In this document: one piece after another, positions 1 to 6,209 of the stretch
Position numbering within the stretch: the stretch's first letter is position 1
Layout of the letters: every line of letters starts with the position of its first letter
Source: an uncultured Collinsella sp.
Lineage (GTDB): Bacteria; Actinomycetota; Coriobacteriia; Coriobacteriales; Coriobacteriaceae
NCBI GenBank assembly: GCA_900549085.1
Contig: URMO01000065.1
Location: forward strand, 1 to 12,299
Direction: 5' to 3'
Length of the DNA: 12,299 bases
The notes under the pieces: model-generated
What the model saw: the letters and a program-made list of their open reading frames with translations, nothing else
Databases searched by the model: none
What the model was told of the DNA's origin: nothing
Made by a program: the position numbers and the translations under genes

Positions 1-948
1 CCATCCTCGGCTCGCACTCCGGCACGACGGGACCGCTTCATACGCCTCGCATTGAGCCATCGCCGCGAGATACTGAAACTGCCGTTCCGACACCCTGCGC
101 AGCGCTGGGGCAATCACCATAGCATTAAAGCTATCAAGAGCCGCCTGGATACCCTTACGAGCCGCCTCTTCGCTCACACTCTCCGCCCCACTGCGCGCAG
201 CAACCTGCCAAGCGTAATATCCGACCAGCTGGACCATAAAGGGATAGCCTGCCGAAGCTTTTGTTAATAGCTCAGCGGCACCTTTGTCGAGCTCCTTGCC
301 CGCTCGTCTCATCGTATCCTCAAACGATCCGCCAACTTCAAAATCGGAAAGCCGAGTAAGTTCAACATGTTTGGCTCGCTGAAGGAACGTCAACGTATCA
401 TCCACCACCACGCCATCTACCGATGTCGGCAGCCCGGCGAAAGCGAAAGCGACATTCGCTCCTTGGCGAATCAAGAGCTGCATCTCATTGCCTAGCTCGC
501 GCATTTCCTCAGTTGAGGCATCCTGGATCTCGTCGAGCGTAATGAGCAGACCACCGCGCTTCGCAGCATCGTACATCGCCTCGCCCAGATGAGAGGCCGA
601 CTTCGACATCTCCATGGAGCCAAGGCTGACCCCTAAAATCGATGGGGAAATCGAGATTGATTCAAGACGAACGTTTCGCTGCAGAGCCTCGAGGATTCTA
701 TTGCAAAAACCAGCATTGGAGGCAACGTCAACGACCTCGAATCCTTTTTTGCGTGCAAGGTCACCCAATGCATTAAGGAGCACCGTTTTACCTGTGCCTC
801 GGACGCCCGAGATGCGCATGAGTCGATCGGGGGCACCAGGACCATTCTCAAGAGCCTCGGCAAAGTCATCCAAAACAGTGTCCCGTCCGATAAGCTCAGG
901 CGGATTCATGCCCGCCGTTGGCTTAAAGGGGTTAACAGCTTTCGTCAT
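1..948 (-). CDS. AAA+ ATPase (AAA_16/Orc1-like), 3' end beyond the window
   Basis: Translated from the minus strand, the frame starting at ATG 948-946 stays open for 316 codons to the left edge, so the C terminus is missing. A strong SD (GAGGAGGG, about 953-960) lies just before the start. Residues 18-23 read ELIGRD, as in the GRE/GRD lead-in of AAA_16 ATPases. A Walker A motif GVRGTGKT is at 48-55 and a Walker B LLITLDEI at 134-141. Further on come a sensor-1-like stretch AFAFAGLP and a GYPFMVQLVGYYAW helix of the kind seen in the lid region of Orc1/Cdc6-like and STAND-type ATPases. By family this is an ATP-dependent molecular switch, often DNA-associated; its substrate is unknown. Codon use looks more mixed (many CTT, GGT, GCT) than in the neighbours, and an unusual repeat array sits directly upstream. 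Family call is firm, role is not. Confidence 0.9.
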   Translation of the reverse strand, partial: MTKAVNPFKPTAGMNPPELIGRDTVLDDFAEALENGPGAPDRLMRISGVRGTGKTVLLNALGDLARKKGFEVVDVASNAGFCNRILEALQRNVRLESISISPSILGVSLGSMEMSKSASHLGEAMYDAAKRGGLLITLDEIQDASTEEMRELGNEMQLLIRQGANVAFAFAGLPTSVDGVVVDDTLTFLQRAKHVELTRLSDFEVGGSFEDTMRRAGKELDKGAAELLTKASAGYPFMVQLVGYYAWQVAARSGAESVSEEAARKGIQAALDSFNAMVIAPALRRVSERQFQYLAAMAQCEAYEAVPSCRSASRGW

Positions 949-967
949 TCTGCCCTCCTCTGCTAGT

Positions 968-1024
968 TTTAACAACTTTAACAAAGTTTAGCAACTTTAG
1001 CAGAGTTTAACAGTTTTAGCAGGC
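968..1024. repeat. Array of six TTTARCA repeats upstream of the ATPase gene
   Basis: On the plus strand TTTA starts at 968, 977, 987, 996, 1006 and 1015, a strictly alternating 9/10-bp spacing, so the array is also three tandem 19-bp units. Each TTTA is followed by ACA or GCA. The array lies 19 bp upstream of the ATPase start codon and just before its SD, so it is in the promoter or 5' leader. Near-helical spacing of direct repeats would suit cooperative protein binding on one DNA face. The binding protein is unknown; autoregulation by the ATPase is only a guess. Confidence 0.85.
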
Positions 1025-1110
1025 TCGGCGGCTTTATGCCTTACCGATCCTGCCGGGTCCTCCCGCCCGCGCCGATACAAATAGCGCAGTGCGGCCCCTC
1101 TATATCGCCC

Positions 1111-3552
1111 CTACCCCAGCGAGCGACTGAGGGTGCCGAGCTCATCGTTGCCCATGGTGCGCCACATTTGGAAGATGCAGACGCGCGCCAGGAAAAAGAA
1201 GCCGTTATCGACCAACTGCACGGCAGCATCCGCCAGCTGGTTGGTCACGGCGGGCACGGGAGGCAGCTCGAGCCCGGCCTTACGGATGGTCTCAACCGCA
1301 TCCTCGAACGTCGGCGGCTCATTGACGCCCATCTCGTTCATAAGGCCCTGCATTTCCTCCAACGCGCTGCTACCCGACTCCTCGCCGCGCGGCACGAGGC
1401 GGTAGCACGCCAACGCGAGCTCGAGCTGGTCGCAGTTCCAATAGGCAAACGCCAGACGATAGAACAGATAACCGATTGAGGGGCGGTCGCTGGCAATGCG
1501 CAGGCCGTGTCGCGCCACCTCGATAATCTCGTCAAAGCGCTCCAGGCGCGCCAGCACGTTGATGAGCGCAAAGTGCGATTGCATGGACGAGCGAGCCAGA
1601 TCGTAAAGACGACGCACCTCGGGCAATGCCCGTTCAAAATCCTCCTGCTCGGCGTAAAAGCTGCAGATCTCGTGCTGAGCAAAGTAGAGCGCGTCGGGAG
1701 CGCGCAGGATGCGCACCGAGCGATCTTCCTCCATTACCGGCAGCACCATACGCACCAGCTGGTTGTCGCAAAACTGCGTCTGGACCGGACCCGTTGCCAA
1801 AAGCTCGGCAACGGCGCACTTAGCCTCCAACTCCTCAACAAGACGGGAGAAGCCCTCAAACGCGCTTGCACGGTCAACTTTTGCCTGCTCGCGCAACTCG
1901 ACGACGCGCGCCACATACGGGTCATCGTCCATCTCCATGACCTCGAGCTCATCAGCCGTATCGGCAAGCAGCAGGTCGCGCAACGCCGGCGGCAGCGAAC
2001 GGTGGTCGTCACGCGGGCGAGCGTGAACCTCTGCAGGCTCAATCACATCCGGCGCGTCCGACTCATATGCCTCAAGCATGCGCTTGCACGGCATATCGTC
2101 CATATCCACGCTCTCAAGATCCTTGGCGACAGGCACGCAATTAGCCAGATAGGCCGCACGTCCAAAGGAATATGTTGCAATGACGCGCTCGCCCCGCTCG
2201 CCGTCGGGAGCCGCAATCTGAACATAGCAGCGCGTAATGCAGGCACCTGCGGCAAAACACGCCGCCGCAAGCGTAAGCGCCACGCGCGCGTCGTGCTCCG
2301 CGGCCCAAATCGCACGCGCGTTCTCGTCCAACTCGCGCCAGACGTCATCCTGAGCGTCGTATTCACGCTGTGGCATGGCATCCACGACAGAGCGCCCAAA
2401 CCGAACGAGCATAATCCCCTCGGCAACGTTTGCCCGATAGGTATAGTCGAGCCGTGTGACCACGTTGAGCGCCTCGACGATACGCGCGAAGCGGGTGCGC
2501 ACGTCCCACTCACCGCCCGGCTGGCAAGCCACCGTTCCCGGTTTGCCCCACGGGTTGTCGCTCGAGACCGTATCGAGCAGTCGGGGAACATCGTTGGTCG
2601 TCTTGGCGATATGCCACGCGTCAAAGAGCGCGCAGCCCTCAAGGCTCGGCGAGGATGCCGCCGGGGCCAATCCGACCCCGATGCGCTCAAGGATGCCGGA
2701 GAGGCGGTTGAGACGGCACTCGATGGCAAGCAGCATGTCAATCTCGTCCTGGTCCAGCAGGCTACGATCAAAATTGAGATAGAACAGCTTTGAGCGGTCG
2801 ATGCGCGCTAGGCTCATTTCGGACTTGGCAGCAATGGTGCGCAGGCGGGGCAAGTCGATCTCGCTTATAAGGGCGGCGGCATAACGCTCGATACCGCTCG
2901 GATTCTCGGCATGGTCAACGCGGTAGAGCAGCGTCTCGATAGCATCGGGGAGCGGTGCCGTGTCAAAGCCCAAAAACACCTCGACCGGCTCGGGCAACTT
3001 TACGAGTTTGATCTTGTCGACAACGTTTTGCATGTCTACATCGAGACCGTCGACGCCCGTCGTGTTTGCAAGAGCGCTTTCGGAGTTGGCAAATATCACG
3101 TAGCGCAAGAACATCGAGGCCATGAACTCGCCGTAAGGAAGGGCGCGGGTCGAATTCCATGTCTCGTGGTCGGACTGCTCGCGCATGGGGCCTTCGGGAG
3201 AGCCGGCAGTTCGCGCACACGCGCGCATTGCTCCGTTGGCCTCCCTCACCATAATCTCGCCAATACTGGAATCGGACTCGTGAAGGACCAGCTCCATGTC
3301 AGGGTCCTCGGGCAACGGTACTTCCCGAACAGGGCGGTCAACCTTATAAACCTTGCCCGACACGCTCACGTAGCCCAAGAGCGATATGTGAGTTTTGCCG
3401 ACGAATTCGACGACATAGCACGACTCTTTGGGGTCCTCGCCAAAGACTTTCCAGACAACACCATATGAGCGCCCCGCAGGCTGCTCTGGCATCGATGGAA
3501 AACGCTTTTTGGGGTCGAGAAACCTGAGCTTGTATGTCGGACGCTCTGCCAC
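1111..3552 (-). CDS. Large protein of unknown function with C-terminal TPR-like helices
   Basis: This is an 813-aa protein that starts at GTG 3552-3550, with an SD-like AGGGTGAT about 7 nt upstream, and ends at TAG 1113-1111. I do not recognise the family. No signal peptide or membrane segment is visible. Residues 1-100 are rich in beta-type segments (for example RSYGVVWKVFG and KTHISLLGYVSVSGKVYKV). Residues about 621-721 form three helix pairs with TPR-like spacing (ICSFYAEQEDFERALPEVRR, LINVLARLERFDEIIEVARH, LFYRLAFAYWNCDQLELALA), which suggests a protein-interaction scaffold. No catalytic motif stands out. It is flanked by the ATPase gene downstream and the tRNA-Arg repeat region upstream, and may be transcribed alone. 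The length of the open frame, the SD and regular codon use make it a real gene; the function is open. Confidence 0.88.
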   Translation of the reverse strand: MAERPTYKLRFLDPKKRFPSMPEQPAGRSYGVVWKVFGEDPKESCYVVEFVGKTHISLLGYVSVSGKVYKVDRPVREVPLPEDPDMELVLHESDSSIGEIMVREANGAMRACARTAGSPEGPMREQSDHETWNSTRALPYGEFMASMFLRYVIFANSESALANTTGVDGLDVDMQNVVDKIKLVKLPEPVEVFLGFDTAPLPDAIETLLYRVDHAENPSGIERYAAALISEIDLPRLRTIAAKSEMSLARIDRSKLFYLNFDRSLLDQDEIDMLLAIECRLNRLSGILERIGVGLAPAASSPSLEGCALFDAWHIAKTTNDVPRLLDTVSSDNPWGKPGTVACQPGGEWDVRTRFARIVEALNVVTRLDYTYRANVAEGIMLVRFGRSVVDAMPQREYDAQDDVWRELDENARAIWAAEHDARVALTLAAACFAAGACITRCYVQIAAPDGERGERVIATYSFGRAAYLANCVPVAKDLESVDMDDMPCKRMLEAYESDAPDVIEPAEVHARPRDDHRSLPPALRDLLLADTADELEVMEMDDDPYVARVVELREQAKVDRASAFEGFSRLVEELEAKCAVAELLATGPVQTQFCDNQLVRMVLPVMEEDRSVRILRAPDALYFAQHEICSFYAEQEDFERALPEVRRLYDLARSSMQSHFALINVLARLERFDEIIEVARHGLRIASDRPSIGYLFYRLAFAYWNCDQLELALACYRLVPRGEESGSSALEEMQGLMNEMGVNEPPTFEDAVETIRKAGLELPPVPAVTNQLADAAVQLVDNGFFFLARVCIFQMWRTMGNDELGTLSRSLG

Positions 3553-3644
3553 GAAATATCACCCTGATCGGTCATCGAGAGAAGAAGTGGTCGCGGACGG
3601 GCCGCGACACCTACTCGGAATCTTACACGAGTCGATAAGAAATA

Positions 3645-3757
3645 GTCCGCTTCACGCTCGCGCCTCGACCGAGGTTCGAATCCATGGGATTCCGGCGTAA
3701 AAGAAAAGCCCCCGTTGCCGGAGGCTTCAAGCTCAAATGGTGCGGCGTATAGGATTC
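3645..3757. repeat. 113-bp direct repeat, copy 1 (truncated tRNA-Arg 3' end plus terminator)
   Basis: Copy 1 of a direct repeat whose second copy lies 190 bp to the right (3835-3947). Three blocks are identical: 42 bp starting GTCCGCTTCACG, 34 bp containing the terminator, and 20 bp (3738-3757) equal to the last 20 nt of tRNA-Arg including CCA. They are separated by unlike spacers of 11 and 6 bp. In this copy tRNA identity stops inside the T-loop and the sequence then passes into the GC-rich structured repeat, so there is no tRNA here, only a 3' fragment. Confidence 0.92.
3699..3727 (-). terminator. Rho-independent terminator, duplicated copy
   Basis: Same sequence as the tRNA-Arg terminator 190 bp to the right. 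On the minus strand a 9-bp stem (AAGCCTCCG with CGGGGGCTT, one T-G wobble) closes a GCAA loop and is followed by a T-rich tail. It follows the truncated tRNA 3' end, so it appears to be a leftover of the duplication, though it may still stop minus-strand transcription. Confidence 0.75.
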
Positions 3758-3873
3758 CGCGCATCCGCTTCGCGGGTCCGCGCCGGCTTCGCCCGCCTGC
3801 CGGCGCGCTCGCCCGCTCGCTACGGACGCTCCGCGTCCGCTTCACGCTCGCGCCTCGACCGAGGTTCGAATCC
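3738..3873. repeat. Structured GC-rich repeat element, copy A
   Basis: About 136 bp that aligns along its length to 8735-8869. Left to right: a 20-bp antisense tRNA 3' end broken in the T-loop (3738-3757); a hairpin 3758-3768/3772-3782 with one mismatch; a hairpin CGCCGGC/GCCGGCG (3781-3787/3799-3805); a hairpin CGGACGC/GCGTCCG (3823-3829/3833-3839); and a T-arm-like GGTTCGAATCC (3863-3873) facing the other way. The third stem covaries with copy B, where it is CAAACGC/GCGTTTG. Structure rather than protein therefore seems to be conserved. It could be a REP/BIME-like or MITE-like element; no transposase is present. Confidence 0.8.
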
Positions 3874-3947
3874 ATGCGGTGTTGCCATAAAAGAAAAGCC
3901 CCCGTTGCCGGAGGCTTCAAGTTCGATTGGTGCGGCGTATAGGATTC
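3835..3947. repeat. 113-bp direct repeat, copy 2 (in the intact tRNA-Arg locus)
   Basis: Second copy of the repeat described at 3645-3757. Here the 20-bp block at 3928-3947 is the true 3' end of tRNA-Arg and the 34-bp block carries its terminator. The two unlike spacers (3877-3887 and 3922-3927) sit at the same relative positions as in copy 1. Confidence 0.92.
3889..3917 (-). terminator. Rho-independent terminator of tRNA-Arg
   Basis: On the minus strand, 10 nt after the tRNA CCA end, a 9-bp stem (AAGCCTCCG/CGGGGGCTT, one T-G wobble) with a GCAA loop is followed by TTTTCTTTT. This is a standard intrinsic terminator shape. Confidence 0.85.
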
Positions 3948-4004
3948 GAACCTATGACGTTCTGATTCGTAGTCAGACCCTCTATCCAGCTGAGGTAACG
4001 CCGC
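3928..4004 (-). tRNA. tRNA-Arg (anticodon ACG)
   Basis: A 77-nt cloverleaf with encoded CCA. The acceptor stem is GCGGCGT/ACGCCGC with discriminator A. The D-stem is CCTC/GAGG. The anticodon stem TCTGA/TCAGA closes the loop CTACGAA, giving anticodon ACG. The T-arm is ATAGG-TTCGAAT-CCTAT. All stems pair fully. In bacteria this tRNA is normally deaminated to ICG and reads CGU, CGC and CGA arginine codons. It has its own promoter and terminator, and its 3' 20 nt are duplicated at 3738-3757. Confidence 0.98.
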
Positions 4005-4016
4005 AGCGCAAGACAT

Positions 4017-4045
4017 ATAAAACCACTTTAGTTAGTTGGAGTCAA
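4017..4045 (-). promoter_or_regulatory. tRNA-Arg promoter
   Basis: On the minus strand a -35 TTGACT (4045-4040), a 17-bp spacer and a -10 TTTTAT (4022-4017) lie 12 nt before the tRNA 5' end. An A-tract (ACAAAAAAGTTT, about 4057-4068) just upstream of the -35 resembles an UP element. Confidence 0.75.
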
Positions 4046-4078
4046 GCACAATCTCAAACTTTTTTGTAAATATGTTCC

Positions 4079-4456
4079 TCACGCAACTCCGCATGCGCCA
4101 GCGTCCCCCATGCGATCAATCGGTTTTTCAACCACATCGAACCCAGCACCGAGCTCCCTCAAAAGCGAGCGCACCCGCTGGGCACAGTCATAATCGGCAA
4201 ACGAGATGCTCAACATGCGCGCGACCTGGTTAGAAGTCCCAACTCCATAGAACTGCTCAAGCGCCACAAGCCCCTCGTGCGTCACAAAGGTCTCGACCAC
4301 ATGCGGCGACTCCTCAAAGCACCATTGGGTCAACGGGCCCTCGCTGGTCTGCCGCACCACCAAACCACCCATACCCGATGGCTCACACGTAACTAGTAGG
4401 TGCTCCCCACCTTCATCGCTCTCAAACAAAACTACCCGCTCATCAAACAGCTCCAT
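4079..4456 (-). CDS. Protein of unknown function, 125 aa
   Basis: It starts at ATG 4456-4454 with an SD-like AAGGGG 6 nt upstream and ends at TGA 4081-4079. The protein is acidic and soluble-looking, with no signal peptide or membrane segment. The N-terminal half looks mostly beta (RVVLFESDEGGEHLLVTCE, GGLVVRQ). The second half looks helical (HEGLVALEQFYGV, DYDCAQRVRSLLRELGAGFD). I do not recognise the family. The gene is monocistronic: serS upstream is cut off by a strong terminator at 4578-4605. A LexA-box-like site sits 61-73 bp before its start, so damage-inducible expression is possible. No clear terminator follows the stop. Confidence 0.8.
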   Translation of the reverse strand: MELFDERVVLFESDEGGEHLLVTCEPSGMGGLVVRQTSEGPLTQWCFEESPHVVETFVTHEGLVALEQFYGVGTSNQVARMLSISFADYDCAQRVRSLLRELGAGFDVVEKPIDRMGDAGACGVA

Positions 4457-4516
4457 TGCATCCCCTTTCTCTCGCCCGTATCTAGTAAAAGCATAGCAGG
4501 TAGATGGCTGTATACA

Positions 4517-4529
4517 GAACGTTTGTTCG
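4517..4529 (-). promoter_or_regulatory. LexA (SOS) box-like site upstream of the 125-aa gene
   Basis: The minus strand reads CGAACAAACGTTCT. This matches the Gram-positive SOS box CGAACRNRYGTTYC at 13 of 14 positions (the last C is T). The core GAAC-N4-GTTC is exact. It lies 61-73 bp upstream of the start codon, near a weak promoter-like pair (TTCTGT, 18 bp, TATGCT). The perfect palindrome CTGTATACAG (4509-4518) overlaps its edge. The consensus is known from Bacillus and mycobacteria; LexA control here is inferred. Confidence 0.5.
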
Positions 4530-4577
4530 TGTATTTTCTATTGAGCTGTCCGCGCGATATGGTAAGGCTTTGCGCAC

Positions 4578-4605
4578 AAAAAAGGCGCCCCCGGAAAGGG
4601 GCGCC
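4578..4605 (-). terminator. Rho-independent terminator of serS
   Basis: On the minus strand, 25 nt after the serS stop, a perfect 8-bp GC stem (GGCGCCCC/GGGGCGCC) with a 6-nt loop is followed by TTTTTT. Confidence 0.92.
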
Positions 4606-4630
4606 CTCGCAAATCGCTTATGCAGGCAAC

Positions 4631-5914
4631 CTACGCAACCGGCTCAATCTTCTCGAGGCCACCCATGTAGGGACGAAGAACCTCGGGGATCGTGATGGTG
4701 CCGTCGGCGTTCTGGTAGTTCTCTAGAATGGCAGCCATGGTGCGGCCAGCCGGCAGACCGGAACCGTTGAGGGTGTGCAGGTAGCGCGAGCCCTTGAAGT
4801 TCTCGGGGTCGCGGTACTTAATGTTGGCGCGACGGGCCTGGAAGTCGCCGCAGTTGGAGCAGGAGCTGATCTCCTTGTAGGCGTTGTAGCTCGGCAGCCA
4901 GACCTCGATGTCGTAGGTCTGACGGGCAGAGAAGCCCAGGTCGCCGGTGCACAGGCTAATCACGCGATACGGAAGACCCAGCTGCTGCAGCAGGTACTCG
5001 GCCTCGGCGGTCATGCTCTCGAGCTCCTCGTCGGACTCCTCCGGCTTGGCAAACTTGACCATCTCAACCTTGTCAAACTCGTGCTGGCGGATGATGCCGC
5101 GGGTGTCGCGACCAGCGGAGCCGGCCTCCTCGCGGAAGCAGGGGGTGAAGGCGGTGTAGCGACGCGGCAGGGTGTCGGCGTCGAGGACCTCGCCGGCGTG
5201 CAGGTTGGTAAGCACGACCTCGGCGGTGGGGATCAGGAAGTTATCGCCCGAGACGTGATAGGCATCGTCCTCGAACTTGGGCAGCTGGCCCGTGCCAAAC
5301 ATGGTCTGACGCTTGACGACGATGGGCGGCCACCATTCCTTAAAGCCACGGCTGGTGTGCGTGTCGAGGAAGAAGTTGATGAGGGCGCGCTCAAGACGGG
5401 CGCCGGCGCCACCGAGAACGGTAAAGCGGCTGCCGGAGAGCTTGTTGCCACGCTCGAAGTCGAGGATGTCGAGGTCGGTGCCCAGATCCCAGTGCGGCTT
5501 AAAGTCGAAGTCGAACTCGCGCGGGGTGCCCCAACGACGGCGCTCGATGTTCTCGTCCTCATCCTTGCCGTACGGCGTGGCCTCGCAAGGGATGTTGGGC
5601 AGGTGGGACATGAAGTCGTACTGCTCCTGCTCGAGAGCAGTGCGGCGCTCGGCCAGACCGTCAATCTTCTCGTTGACGGCGCGCACGGCCTCCTTGGCGG
5701 CCTCGGCCTCGTCCTTCTTGCCCTCCTTCATCAGGGCGCCGATCTTCTTGGACTCGGCATTACGCGTGGCCTGGAGCTCCTCGACCTCGGTGATGACGGC
5801 ACGGCGCTCGTCGTCGAGCTCGAAGAACTTCTCTCGATCCCAAGACGTCTGGCGGTTGGCCATGGCGGTATCGATGGCATCGGGGTTCTCGCGAACAAAC
5901 TTGATATCAAGCAT
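4631..5914 (-). CDS. serS: Seryl-tRNA synthetase
   Basis: A class II aminoacyl-tRNA synthetase that charges tRNA-Ser with serine in the cytoplasm. I place the start at ATG 5914-5912, giving 427 aa, because GGAGG (5924-5920) lies 5 nt before it and the protein then begins MLDIKFVRENPDAID, the usual SerRS start. An in-frame ATG nine codons upstream has no SD. Residues about 26-100 are charged helices matching the antiparallel coiled-coil arm that grips the long variable arm of tRNA-Ser. Motif 2 is at about 260-280 (FREEAGSAGRDTRGIIRQHEF) and motif 3 at 384-399 (GSGLPAGRTMAAILEN). The length is normal for bacterial SerRS. The gene is divergent from a 57-codon gene, has palindromes in its upstream region, and ends in a strong terminator. 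I saw no T-box. Confidence 0.98.
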   Translation of the reverse strand: MLDIKFVRENPDAIDTAMANRQTSWDREKFFELDDERRAVITEVEELQATRNAESKKIGALMKEGKKDEAEAAKEAVRAVNEKIDGLAERRTALEQEQYDFMSHLPNIPCEATPYGKDEDENIERRRWGTPREFDFDFKPHWDLGTDLDILDFERGNKLSGSRFTVLGGAGARLERALINFFLDTHTSRGFKEWWPPIVVKRQTMFGTGQLPKFEDDAYHVSGDNFLIPTAEVVLTNLHAGEVLDADTLPRRYTAFTPCFREEAGSAGRDTRGIIRQHEFDKVEMVKFAKPEESDEELESMTAEAEYLLQQLGLPYRVISLCTGDLGFSARQTYDIEVWLPSYNAYKEISSCSNCGDFQARRANIKYRDPENFKGSRYLHTLNGSGLPAGRTMAAILENYQNADGTITIPEVLRPYMGGLEKIEPVA

Positions 5915-5919
5915 TAGAT

Positions 5920-5924
5920 CCTCC
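5920..5924 (-). promoter_or_regulatory. Ribosome binding site fixing the serS start
   Basis: The minus strand has GGAGG, then ATCTA, then ATG. This consensus site with 5-nt spacing decides for the start at 5914 over the in-frame ATG at 5941. Confidence 0.85.
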
Positions 5925-5943
5925 GGCGATATACATTCCATTT

Positions 5944-5982
5944 AGGTTGCAACCTTGTACATGTATGGGCAAGTATATACTT
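5944..5982. promoter_or_regulatory. Cluster of perfect palindromes between serS and the 57-aa gene
   Basis: Three perfect palindromes lie within 39 bp: AGGTTGCAACCT (5944-5955), TACATGTA (5958-5965) and AAGTATATACTT (5971-5982). The last contains TATACT, a good -10 for the plus-strand gene. The cluster sits in the shared upstream region of two divergent genes, where operators would be expected. No known regulator consensus was recognised. Confidence 0.5.
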
Positions 5983-6025
5983 ATGAGCGTTTACGACCCA
6001 ACCCAACTACGCAAGAAGGCACCCA

Positions 6026-6199
6026 ATGGACGCAGTTTTTTCCTTTTTGTTTGGCACCCGCACCGGTTTTGCCATCCTTTTCGCCGGCGGCATCCTACTG
6101 TTTGCGATTCTTGCCTTTGTAATGGAGAAGCGCACCCATAAGATGTATGTCGACCGTGGCCCCAAGTCCGAGGACGAAGAAGACGGCTTCTGGGACTAG
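6026..6199 (+). CDS. Small single-pass membrane protein, 57 aa
   Basis: A short plus-strand gene from ATG 6026 to TAG 6199, with AAGAAGG about 6 nt upstream as SD. The first 12 residues (MDAVFSFLFGTR) are followed by one hydrophobic segment at about 14-32 (GFAILFAGGILLFAILAFV). A basic patch (EKRTHK) comes next, then an acidic tail (SEDEEDGFWD). The basic residues after the helix suggest a cytoplasmic C terminus by the positive-inside rule. It is divergent from serS, with a 111-bp gap holding a TATACT-type -10 inside a palindrome, and is followed by a strong terminator stem. Codons look like those of the neighbours. I do not recognise the family; it may be a lineage-specific small membrane protein. 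Confidence 0.75.
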   Translation: MDAVFSFLFGTRTGFAILFAGGILLFAILAFVMEKRTHKMYVDRGPKSEDEEDGFWD

Positions 6200-6209
6200 C
6201 CTGCCAAAA

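Noticed and set aside
968..1024. CRISPR array
   Set aside because: The units are 9-10 bp with no unique spacers, so this is a short tandem array and not CRISPR.
1507..2793. 428-codon plus-strand frame opposite the 813-aa gene
   Set aside because: It is an antisense shadow typical of GC-rich DNA, with no recognisable motif and no SD; the minus-strand gene covers it fully.
3590..3608. Hairpin GTCGCGG/CCGCGAC in the leader of the 813-aa gene as terminator or riboswitch
   Set aside because: It is a 7-bp stem without a T-run on either strand and without a larger conserved fold; one hairpin in GC-rich DNA is not enough.
3715..4069. Plus-strand open frames over the tRNA-Arg region, and a 216-codon minus-strand frame (3366-4016)
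   Set aside because: They run through the tRNA, its terminator and the repeat copies, have no SD, and overlap the real 813-aa gene. Differences between repeat copies change the encoded residues but preserve hairpins, which argues against coding.
4775..5917. 380-codon plus-strand frame opposite serS
   Set aside because: It is a low-complexity Leu/Val/Gly-rich antisense shadow of serS.
5915..6025. T-box riboswitch upstream of serS
   Set aside because: The leader before serS is too short for the T-box core, and I see no T-box motif or attenuator hairpin.
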